From NCBI GenBank assembly GCA_963710355.1, contig CAVPZU010000001.1, positions 124,001 to 188,000 of the forward strand: 64,000 nucleotides of DNA, written 5' to 3'. Source of the stretch: Fen-1359 sp963710355. Its GTDB lineage: Bacteria; Planctomycetota; Phycisphaerae; Sedimentisphaerales; Anaerobacaceae. The notes under the pieces were generated by a model that was given only the letters and a program-made list of their open reading frames with translations, was not told the DNA's origin and ran no database searches. Of the stretch, positions 17,098-24,638 are shown in pieces (within the stretch, counting starts at the first letter, position 1; the number at the start of each line of letters is the position of its first letter). Position numbers and translations under genes: made by a program.

Positions 17098-18714
17098 ATG
17101 AAATCAAAGAAAAATAACAAAAACCATGATCATGAAAAATTACCCGCGAGTGATAAGAGACTCAAATCGCCCAGGGGGTCATACGAAGCTCAGCGATGGT
17201 TAGCGGCTGAAGAAGCGGATTCACTAAAACAAGAGGCAAATGAACACCCGCGCCCAGACATTTTCCTTCTGTATAATTATTCAGCCCAATCCTTCAAATA
17301 TGCGGTAGAGATTGCTATGATGACTCATACTCCAAAGGAAACGCCTCCAGAACAGTTTGTTGGGAATCAAGTACGGTTGTTTGAGTATATGAAAAGAGTG
17401 GAAGACTACCCTAATATTTTCAGTTTACTTGAAAACTGGTCCAAAAACCCAGGAATAACTTTTGCTTGGCTCGCGGGTCGATCTGCACTTGAAGTTGCAA
17501 TTCAATTTGCCAAAATGATTTATACCGCCACAGCTACAGCACGTAAAGAAATAGCTTCGCGCGGGGCAACTTCATATGATAGTTTGTTAGTTGCGCCTAA
17601 ACCTGATTCTGAATTTGACAAATGGCGAGATCGGACAATTGAAGAATTACTTACTCACCAAATACCAAATCCTGACATCTGGCCATCTATGGCTGACATT
17701 CATAGAGATTATAGAAGTTTACAATATAAAATGGAAGACGAGTACAGCCGATTTGTGGCTCCTTTAGATAAAGGTATTGTGATTGATACCATAAAGCAAC
17801 CTCAGAAAAGTAGAAATTTAGCAGATAATAAAAAGTTTATTGAGAGAGAAATTATGGAGTATGACGTTTTTATTTGCCATGCCTCAGAAGACAAAAAAGA
17901 CTTTGTAAAACCTCTTGCTAACGCCCTTGCCAAGCAAAACCTAAAAGTATGGTATGATGAGTTTGAATTGACTTTGGGTGATAGCCTGCGTGAAAAAATA
18001 GACTACGGCCTTGCAAATTCACGATACGGCGTGGTTGTTTTGAGCAAAGCCTTCTTTGAGAAAAAGTGGACTAAAGAAGAACTAGATGGACTTGCAGCCC
18101 GTCAAACCTCAGAAGGTAAAAAAGTAATTCTACCCATCTGGTATAAGGTTGGTTGCGAAGATGTAAAAAAATTCTCACCTATGCTTGCAGGCAAGTTAGC
18201 TGCGAGAAGTGAAGAAGGGCTTGGAGTTATCGTCTCGAAAATTTTAGCCACTTTTAAAGAAGAACCTCCTCTAAAACGTAAGTCGGTTTTTCAAACAACC
18301 AATCAAGTCAGCCTGCTCGCTCCGCAAATCAAGAAAAAGCTAATTATAGACCTGAAAGTGATCAAAAATAATTACAGCCATCTTGATATGAAGATTTTCC
18401 TGGACACTGAATCGGGCAGCGCTAACCGTCGGCATGTCGAGACAGAACTCCTCGGTATTCTTGCAGATGCTGGGTTCGCAGTACATGGCAGCGGTAACTC
18501 TACCATAATAAGGGGACAGCAGATCCCTCCGGTTGAGATATTGGTAAATCCGAATAATCTCAAGTTTGCTGAGCAACTTTCCGAAGTTCTCAATCAGTTC
18601 ATCAATGTGGAGTTTCCACTATCGAAAAGCGATGGTTTTCCGAAGGATGCACTCAAAATCTTTATTAGAGGCGATCCCTTGTTCTCACCTGATGGAGTTG
18701 TTTCATTTCAATAG
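17098..18714 (+). CDS. TIR-domain protein with unknown N- and C-terminal domains; candidate anti-phage effector
   Basis: 538 residues. A TIR domain spans about 254-385: YDVFICHASEDKKDFVKPLA, KVWYDEFELTLGDSLREKID, VVLSKAFFEKKWTKEEL, with Glu328 where TIR NADases place the catalytic acid. Residues 1-250 form a helical domain I do not recognise. Residues about 430-538 (MKIFLDTESGS, LLGILADAGFAV, PPVEILVNP, IFIRGDPLF) form a second unknown domain, perhaps a ligand sensor. No signal peptide or membrane segment. Its codons are clearly more AT-rich than those of mutS or the flavoprotein beside it, which suggests horizontal transfer. It stands alone, with no paired Argonaute, CBASS or Thoeris gene. 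NAD+ depletion on infection is inference from the TIR family. Confidence 0.85.
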   Translation: MKSKKNNKNHDHEKLPASDKRLKSPRGSYEAQRWLAAEEADSLKQEANEHPRPDIFLLYNYSAQSFKYAVEIAMMTHTPKETPPEQFVGNQVRLFEYMKRVEDYPNIFSLLENWSKNPGITFAWLAGRSALEVAIQFAKMIYTATATARKEIASRGATSYDSLLVAPKPDSEFDKWRDRTIEELLTHQIPNPDIWPSMADIHRDYRSLQYKMEDEYSRFVAPLDKGIVIDTIKQPQKSRNLADNKKFIEREIMEYDVFICHASEDKKDFVKPLANALAKQNLKVWYDEFELTLGDSLREKIDYGLANSRYGVVVLSKAFFEKKWTKEELDGLAARQTSEGKKVILPIWYKVGCEDVKKFSPMLAGKLAARSEEGLGVIVSKILATFKEEPPLKRKSVFQTTNQVSLLAPQIKKKLIIDLKVIKNNYSHLDMKIFLDTESGSANRRHVETELLGILADAGFAVHGSGNSTIIRGQQIPPVEILVNPNNLKFAEQLSEVLNQFINVEFPLSKSDGFPKDALKIFIRGDPLFSPDGVVSFQ

Positions 18715-18865
18715 CAATGCAACCTGAATGTTGTGCACTTGCGATTTTTATCAAGATATCCTAATGCCCAACCGCTCCGTCACTCGAGACTCGTACTGTG
18801 TGGCTTGCAGAAAAACCCAACTTTATAATTTGATATTCTTTCTTTTCTCTGTGGCCTCTCTGCGA
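18715..18865. repeat. Gap after the TIR gene with TTTGCCACAGAG-type repeat
   Basis: Convergent gap between the TIR gene and the flavoprotein gene. Near 18848-18886, TCTCTGTGGCCTCTCTGCG and TTTTGCCACAGAG form an imperfect inverted repeat similar to the CCACAGATTTCA repeats at 3190, 10624 and 63154. I see no terminator with a U-tract. Confidence 0.35.
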
Positions 18866-20104
18866 TTAAAAGTTTTTTGCCACAGAGCGACCAGCGAGGC
18901 GACCGCTGGAGAATGCGAACTGGAGATTGTATCCGCCGCAGGGGCCGTCAACGTCAATAACCTCGCCTGCAAAATAAAGCCCGGGACAAACTAAAGACTC
19001 CATAGTCTTCGAGTTTATTTGGTCAGTAGATACGCCGCCGTGCGTAATAGTCGCCTCGGCGATAGGCCTTGCAGCCGTAATCGTAAGCGGCAATGCCTTT
19101 AGCAATTTTATCAGCCTTTTCCGCTCTGACTTTTCAAGTTGTCTTGCGATTTTGTCGCCGGCAAAGCCGAACTCCTCACAAAAAACCAATGCAAAACGTT
19201 GCGGATATAATAGGGCGAGAATACCTTTTAATGTTTTTTTTGGATTTTCCTCGCAAAGTTTGAGAAATCTTTTTTCCAGTTCCGCTTCATTCGTTTCGGC
19301 CATTGTATCAATAGAAACCGGTATTGATTTTTTATCGGCGGAAAGGTAATCGGTAATCAATCTGCTCAAATCCAACGTTGCCGGCCCGCCGATGCCGTCT
19401 TGAGTAAAAAGCATATTACCAGTTGAAGTGATTTTTTTACTGTCAGTTTTGGCAGTGATTTTGACAGCGGGCAGTGCAGTTCCCGCCAGTTTCCTCGGCC
19501 AGTTTTCTTTTATTGCCAGCGGCACGAGAGCAGGCTTTGGTTCAATTATTGTATGGCCGAATCTTTGTGCGAACCTGTAGCCGTCGCCGGTTGAACCTGT
19601 CTGCGGATAAGAAAGGCCGCCGGTTGCAATAATAACTTTTTTTGAAAAAAAGGTTTCTTTGTCGCTGGATATGGTAAAAAATCTATCTGTTTTATCTATT
19701 TTTTTGATACGGCTGCCGTAAATGAAAACAACGCCTTTTCTTTTTGCTTCTGCAACCAGAATATCTCTTACGTTGCTGCTGCGCTCGGTAATTGGAAAGA
19801 CACAGCCGTCTTTCTGCACCTTTGTTGGCAATCCATTGCCCGCAAAAAACTTTCGCAAATCCATTGGCCCAAATTCGTGAAGGCAGTGCTGCACAAATCT
19901 GTATTTTTCGCCGAACGCCCTGACAAAATCCTTAATACCGCAGTCGTGTGTGATGTTGCATCTGCCGCCGCCCGTAAGCAGCAGTTTACGACCAGCCGTT
20001 GTATTGGCCTCGAAGACAGTTGTTTTTGCGCCGCCTATCGCTGAAAAAATCGCAGCCATAAGGCCCGCAGGTCCTGCCCCGATTATGCAAATATCCGCTT
20101 CCAT
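18866..20104 (-). CDS. NAD(P)/FAD-dependent oxidoreductase, BaiN/HI0933 family
   Basis: Flavoprotein of the HI0933 (YhiN/BaiN) family. Starts with the FAD dinucleotide-binding motif DICIIGAGPAGLMAA, then the family hallmark AGRKLLLTGGGRCNITHDC, GCVFPITERSSNVRDIL, VIIATGGLSYPQTGSTGDGY and the C-terminal FAGEVIDVDGPCGGYNLQFAFSSG. Some members reduce bile acids; the substrate here is unknown. The frame opens at a TTG at 20176 inside the upstream transporter gene, but FAD-motif spacing places the start at ATG 20104, giving 412 residues. It follows the AEC transporter by 52 bases. Confidence 0.92.
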   Translation of the reverse strand: MEADICIIGAGPAGLMAAIFSAIGGAKTTVFEANTTAGRKLLLTGGGRCNITHDCGIKDFVRAFGEKYRFVQHCLHEFGPMDLRKFFAGNGLPTKVQKDGCVFPITERSSNVRDILVAEAKRKGVVFIYGSRIKKIDKTDRFFTISSDKETFFSKKVIIATGGLSYPQTGSTGDGYRFAQRFGHTIIEPKPALVPLAIKENWPRKLAGTALPAVKITAKTDSKKITSTGNMLFTQDGIGGPATLDLSRLITDYLSADKKSIPVSIDTMAETNEAELEKRFLKLCEENPKKTLKGILALLYPQRFALVFCEEFGFAGDKIARQLEKSERKRLIKLLKALPLTITAARPIAEATITHGGVSTDQINSKTMESLVCPGLYFAGEVIDVDGPCGGYNLQFAFSSGRLAGRSVAKNF

Positions 20105-20156
20105 ATTATCGCACTGATTTTTTTGTGTGTTTGATAAGTTGATATTGTTATCTTGT

Positions 20157-21086
20157 TTAGAAAATTGCCAGGACAACTCCGAGCGACAAAACCGAGATAA
20201 AGGTGCTAACCAGCACAGTGGCAGCAGCCAATTTCGGGTCGCCTTCTAACTGGTCTGCCATCACGTAAGTTACTACCGCCGCAGGACAAGCGAGATAGAT
20301 AAATGCAATCCTCGCCTCGTTTGAACTAAGTCCCACAAGATAGACAAGCACCAGCCCCACAGCGGGCGTAACAATACATTTAATTACTGAGCTGGCAAAT
20401 GCCGCTGCACGATTGTCTGCAATTTTTCCTTCCGCCAGTGTCCCGCCGATGCCCAAGAATGCAAGCGGCAAAGCAATGTCGCCTATCGCCGAAATTGTTC
20501 GTCCCAGCCAGAGGTGCAGGTCGCCAAAGACCCATTTGTAAAGAAATGCTGCCGCCGTTGCAATCACCAGAGGATTTGTCACAAGCTGGCCGAGAATTTT
20601 TCCAACTATCCGGCGGTTGATTTTGTGCTGGCTTGCAAGAAGCACGATAACCGCTGCTATGTTGTAAATCGGAATAATAAAAGCCAGAGCCAGAACAGCA
20701 GTATTTGTCATTGCCTCTTTTTGGCTGTCGAATGCAAAACTGTATAGTGCAATCGGCAGGCCTATATACATCAAATTGCCGCGAAATGCGCCCTGCACGA
20801 ATGTGCCGACGGAGCCGGACGGTATCCTTAAAAAACCCGCAGCAAGATATGCAGCGATAATGCTTGCTGCCATTCCGCCGAGCACAACAAGGAAAGTTTT
20901 GCCTGCTGCCTGACCGTCATATCTTGCGATGACTATCTGGTAAAAAAGCAGACAGGGCAGGCCTATCCAGTAAACCAGGTTGTTAAGCCCCCTGACAAAT
21001 TCTGCCGACAGAAAATTTATTCTCTTAAGCAGAACGCCTATAACTATTATCAGAAAAACCGGCGCCAGTATGTTGATAATCTGCAT
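20157..21086 (-). CDS. AEC-family transporter (auxin efflux carrier-like)
   Basis: 309-residue integral membrane protein with about ten hydrophobic segments and the family start MQIINILAPVFLIIVIGVLL, followed by LVYWIGLPCLLF and, late, LACPAAVVTYVMADQLEGD. AEC proteins transport small organic acids such as malate or malonate; the substrate cannot be assigned. It is directly upstream of the BaiN-like gene on the same strand. Confidence 0.9.
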   Translation of the reverse strand: MQIINILAPVFLIIVIGVLLKRINFLSAEFVRGLNNLVYWIGLPCLLFYQIVIARYDGQAAGKTFLVVLGGMAASIIAAYLAAGFLRIPSGSVGTFVQGAFRGNLMYIGLPIALYSFAFDSQKEAMTNTAVLALAFIIPIYNIAAVIVLLASQHKINRRIVGKILGQLVTNPLVIATAAAFLYKWVFGDLHLWLGRTISAIGDIALPLAFLGIGGTLAEGKIADNRAAAFASSVIKCIVTPAVGLVLVYLVGLSSNEARIAFIYLACPAAVVTYVMADQLEGDPKLAAATVLVSTFISVLSLGVVLAIF

Positions 21087-21256
21087 ATAATATTCTCATA
21101 TTTTGGAGAAATACCTTTTGCCGTCAGGATTTATAAAATAATGAAAGCCCGTTTAATCAAATTCCACGCTTATACACTCAAAGAGACTCTGCTTCAAGCA
21201 AATTTTGTCGCCCCTTTCAATGCAGCCGCCTGAAATAATACAAGATAACCCGCAGC

Positions 21257-21914
21257 TTACTTTTTTGACGATTCCATTAACCAGTTGCACCAGTTTTTGA
21301 AACCGTCGCCTGTTTTTGCGGATACGTGAAAGATTTCGATTTTCCTGTTTAATTTGCGGGCATCTTTTTCGACTCGTTTTATGTTAAAATCTATCTGTGC
21401 TCCGGAATCGAGTAAATCGATTTTATTTATCAGCAGGGCCTTTGCCCTTGCAAAGATTTCGGGGTATTTTGCAGGCTTGTCGTCGCCTTCCGCAACCGAA
21501 AGCACGGCGATTTTGGCGGCCTCGCCCAGTTCAAAAACGGATGGGCATACGAGGTTGCCGACATTTTCTATTACGATTATGTCGAGCCTGTCTAAAGGTA
21601 ATAGTTTAAGGGCCTTATTTACCTGTGCAGCCGACAAGTGACAGCCTCCCTTTGTGTTTATCTGAACGACCGGCGCACGTGTTTTTCTTATTCTCTGCGC
21701 ATCGAGGTCGGTCTGTATATCGCCTTCTATTATGCCGATGCGGATTTTGCTTTTCAGGCTCGTTTATTGTTCTAACGAGAATCGTCGTTTTCCCCGAGCC
21801 GGGCGATGAAATCATATTTAGGGCGAGGATATTATTTTTTCCAAATATTCTGCGATTCTTCTCTGCGTAAGATTCATTTGCGCTTAAGATTTTTTTGCCG
21901 ATTTTGACTTTCAC
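21257..21914 (-). CDS. hypB: Hydrogenase nickel incorporation GTPase HypB (frameshifted)
   Basis: GTPase that, with HypA, inserts nickel into the [NiFe] site. Seen: KILSANESYAEKNRRIFGKNNILALNMISSPGSGKTTILVRTIN (P-loop), then, past a one-base gain at about 21758, KIRIGIIEGDIQTDLDAQRI, GGCHLSAAQV, IVIENVGNLVCPS, LLINKIDLL and VSAKTGDG. The corrected length is 218 residues. The start is GTG at 21914, with CGGAG about 8 bases before it, and overlaps the hypA end by 41 bases. There is no His-rich or CXXCGC N-terminal nickel-storage tail. Confidence 0.9.
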
Positions 21915-22263
21915 TTTTTTTCTCCGTTTCGAATTCAATTTCTTCAAGAACAAGCGGCGCATCAGAAAGCAAATCAAAATCCTCGCTGCCGCAAAATAAG
22001 CATTTTATATTCGATAAATCGAGATTAAATTTCTGTTTGCATTTCCTGCATAGTCCCTGCATCGGCTTATGCTCAATTTCCAGATTTAATCTCTCGATAT
22101 TTGTTCCCTTTATTATGGCGTCGAATGCTTCCAGTAATAGTTCATTGTTGACTGCGGCAAAAGCACCGCAGGATATTTTTGCGATAATCGGCCTTTTGCC
22201 GTATTTTGCAGCCTCGGCTGAAATCAATTTGTGCAGATGTTGTGCAAGAACAGTTTCGTGCAT
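21874..22263 (-). CDS. hypA: Hydrogenase nickel incorporation protein HypA
   Basis: 129-residue nickel chaperone. It starts MHETVLAQHLHKLI, with the nickel-binding His2, and has a zinc site made by CRKC and CLFC. The open frame extends 58 codons upstream through the hypE end, but homology and the invariant MHE fix the start at 22263. The stop of hypE and the ATG share one base (TGATG), indicating coupled translation. The C-terminus carries about 20 extra charged residues where it overlaps hypB. Confidence 0.93.
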   Translation of the reverse strand: MHETVLAQHLHKLISAEAAKYGKRPIIAKISCGAFAAVNNELLLEAFDAIIKGTNIERLNLEIEHKPMQGLCRKCKQKFNLDLSNIKCLFCGSEDFDLLSDAPLVLEEIEFETEKKSESQNRQKNLKRK

Positions 22264-23286
22264 CAGCAAATCCTCGGAAGCTGGCTTCCGTAAGGCATCT
22301 GGACAATCCTTCTGCCGCCAATAGCTGTTTCCATTTCCACAACAGGGGTATCGGCTGTTTCGGCGATTTGGCCGATTACGCTTGCCTTCTTGCCGAGGGG
22401 GTGCTTTTTGCATATTTGCAGGACTTTTTTTGCACAATCGGGCGAGACGACAGCGACAAGTTTTCCCTCGTTTGCAATTTCAAGCACATCGAAGCCGAGC
22501 ATATCAGCGGCTGCCTGAACAGTCGGATTGACAGGTATTTTTGATTGTTCAATCTTAATGCCAAGCCCTGTTTGTCTGCAAATCTCATTTAATGTTGCGG
22601 CCAATCCTCCTCTTGTTGGGTCTCGCATAAATTTTACGCCCTCGGCCTTGTGTAAAATCTCGCAGGTTAATCCCGCCAGGGCTGCACAATCACTTTTCAG
22701 TTTTGTCTGGAATTTTATTCCTTCGCGTTCCGAAAGGATAGTGATGCCGTGGTCGCCGATTGTGCCGCTGAGGATAATTTTATCGCCGGCTCTAATTTTA
22801 TCAAAACCGAGATTGGTGCCTTTCAGCTTTACTCCGATTCCTGTTGTGTTGATAAAAATCTTATCTGCCTGGCTGACATCGACGGTTTTTGTATCGCCGG
22901 TGACAATATGGACGTTGTTTTCTCTGGCAGTCTTTGCAATACTGTCGATAATCTTTTCCAGAATTGCAAATTCCAGTCCGGTTTCGATTATCAGCGATAG
23001 TGACAGGGCAATCGGCCTTGCACCTGCGACGGCAAGGTCGTTTATTGTTCCGCAGATGGCTAATTTGCCGATGTCGCCGCCGTTAAAAAAGAGCGGCTTT
23101 ACAACATAGCTGTCGGTTGTAAAGCAGATTGATTTTGATGGAAGGTTTATTTTTGCAGAATCTTCGAGGCCGTCGGGCCTCTCCTCACCTAATCCGGCAA
23201 GGATTGTTTGACGAATCAGACTCATCGGACAGTTGGCCGCCTCCGCCGTGTGCAAGCAGGATTTTTTCGCTTTTCGATTTTGTCAT
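22263..23286 (-). CDS. hypE: Hydrogenase expression/formation protein HypE (frameshifted)
   Basis: Dehydrates the carbamoyl group on its C-terminal cysteine to make the cyanide ligand of the NiFe site. The C-terminus ends PRIC as required. The N-terminus LLAHGGGGQLSDE is in a different frame from LIRQTILAGLGEE onward; one extra base at about 23220 separates them. The corrected protein is 340 residues, starting at ATG 23286 with AGGAAA upstream, 8 bases after the hypD stop. Also seen: FTTDSYVVKPLFFNGGDIGKLA and MRDPTRGGLAATLNE. Confidence 0.93.
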
Positions 23287-23294
23287 TGCCGGTT

Positions 23295-24365
23295 TTATTT
23301 CCTGCATTCATACTTGAAGAATGCTGCACAGGCCCCCTCGGAGCTAACCATACACGGGCCGACGGGTTTTTGAGGTGTGCAGCCTTTTCCGAAGAGAGGG
23401 CAGCCGGTCGGTTTTATCAGACCGCAGAGGACGTCGCCGCACCGGCAACCCGTTGCATCGGGCGCCGATGACTCCTTTATATCAAACCGTTTGTTCGCAT
23501 CGAAACGGCTGTATTTATTTTTTAGTTTCAGTGTGCTTTTTTCTATTTTACCGAGGCCTCTCCAGAACCCGTCTGCCTCTTTGAAACAATCTCTGATAAT
23601 TTCCTGTGCCTTCTGATTACCTTTTTCGCAGACAGCGGCCGTATAAATTGATTTTGCCGTAGCCTCGCCATTTGCCAGTTGCCGGCATATTTCAGACAGT
23701 CCTTCGATTATCTGCATAGGTTCAAAGCCCGCCACTACGCAAGGGCGGTGATATTGTTTTGCGATTGTTTTAAATGCACCGTAGCCGATTATCGTGCTGA
23801 CGTGTCCGGGACATAGAAAGCCGTCGATTTTGTCGTTTTTGCCGCTCAACAGCGCTTCCATTGCCGGCACGACAAGTTTATGTCCACAAAAAATACAGAA
23901 GTTGTCGATATTTTCATTAGCGGCCTCTTTTACCGCAACCGCAGTGGCAGGGGCTGTTGTTTCAAAGCCAACGGCGATAAATACGACAGTTCTATCCTTA
24001 TTATCTCTTGCAAGTTGTAGTGCATCTTCGCTGCTTAAAACGATTTTGACATTATTTTTGAAGGCATTGGTTTCGAGGCTGCCCCCTTTGCCGGGAACGC
24101 GAATCATATCGCCATAAGTTGCTATTAAACAATCGTCTCTCTGGGCGAGCGAAAGTATTGTATCTATGTAACTCTGGTCTGTCACACAAACTGGACATCC
24201 CGGCCCTGATAACAGATTTAGTCCCTCAGGCAGAGTCCAGCGAATCCCGTTGCGGAATATTGAGACCGTGTGCGTGCCGCAGACCTCCATTATGTTGATT
24301 TGCCTGCCTAACTTCTTGCAGGCGTTAGTCATTATCTCTTGTGCTTTGTAAATTCTTTCCAGCAT
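23295..24365 (-). CDS. hypD: Hydrogenase formation protein HypD
   Basis: Fe-S scaffold on which, with HypC, the Fe(CN)2CO unit is built. 356 residues with invariant motifs CGTHTVSIFRNGIR, SGPGCPVCVTDQSYID, VGFETTAPATA, FCGHKLVVPAMEALL, CPGHVSTIIG, FEPMQIIEGL and the C-terminal cysteine cluster CRCGDVLCG. It sits between hypC and hypE with short gaps. Confidence 0.96.
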   Translation of the reverse strand: MLERIYKAQEIMTNACKKLGRQINIMEVCGTHTVSIFRNGIRWTLPEGLNLLSGPGCPVCVTDQSYIDTILSLAQRDDCLIATYGDMIRVPGKGGSLETNAFKNNVKIVLSSEDALQLARDNKDRTVVFIAVGFETTAPATAVAVKEAANENIDNFCIFCGHKLVVPAMEALLSGKNDKIDGFLCPGHVSTIIGYGAFKTIAKQYHRPCVVAGFEPMQIIEGLSEICRQLANGEATAKSIYTAAVCEKGNQKAQEIIRDCFKEADGFWRGLGKIEKSTLKLKNKYSRFDANKRFDIKESSAPDATGCRCGDVLCGLIKPTGCPLFGKGCTPQKPVGPCMVSSEGACAAFFKYECRK

Positions 24366-24375
24366 AATCTAAAAC

Positions 24376-24618
24376 CTATCCGGAAACCTTATTTTGGGTT
24401 TCGGTGAATTCATCGATTTCCTCAATGAGGTTCCAGGTCTTGCGGGCTTCTTCTTCATCGACTTTTGTTATCGCAAAACCTGCGTGAACCAGCACGAGGT
24501 CGCCTAATTTTACATTTTTCAGAAGCGTTGTCTTGGCCTTGAAGCGATTACCCATCGCATCGACAACTGCATTGTCGTCTTTCAGTTCAACTATTCTTGC
24601 CGGTATAGCCAGACACAT
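24376..24618 (-). CDS. hypC: Hydrogenase assembly chaperone HypC
   Basis: 80-residue chaperone that shuttles the Fe unit from HypD to the large subunit. It must begin MCLAIPARI because Cys2 is the functional residue, so the start is ATG 24618, with AAAGGA 6 bases upstream, not the in-frame ATG six codons earlier. GDLVLVHAGFAITKVDEEEA is the typical core. Confidence 0.94.
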   Translation of the reverse strand: MCLAIPARIVELKDDNAVVDAMGNRFKAKTTLLKNVKLGDLVLVHAGFAITKVDEEEARKTWNLIEEIDEFTETQNKVSG

Positions 24619-24638
24619 ATTTTTTCCTTTACACAAAT

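Noticed and set aside
22264..22437. Long upstream start for HypA
   Set aside because: This stretch is the end of hypE in another frame, and HypA must begin with MHE for nickel binding.
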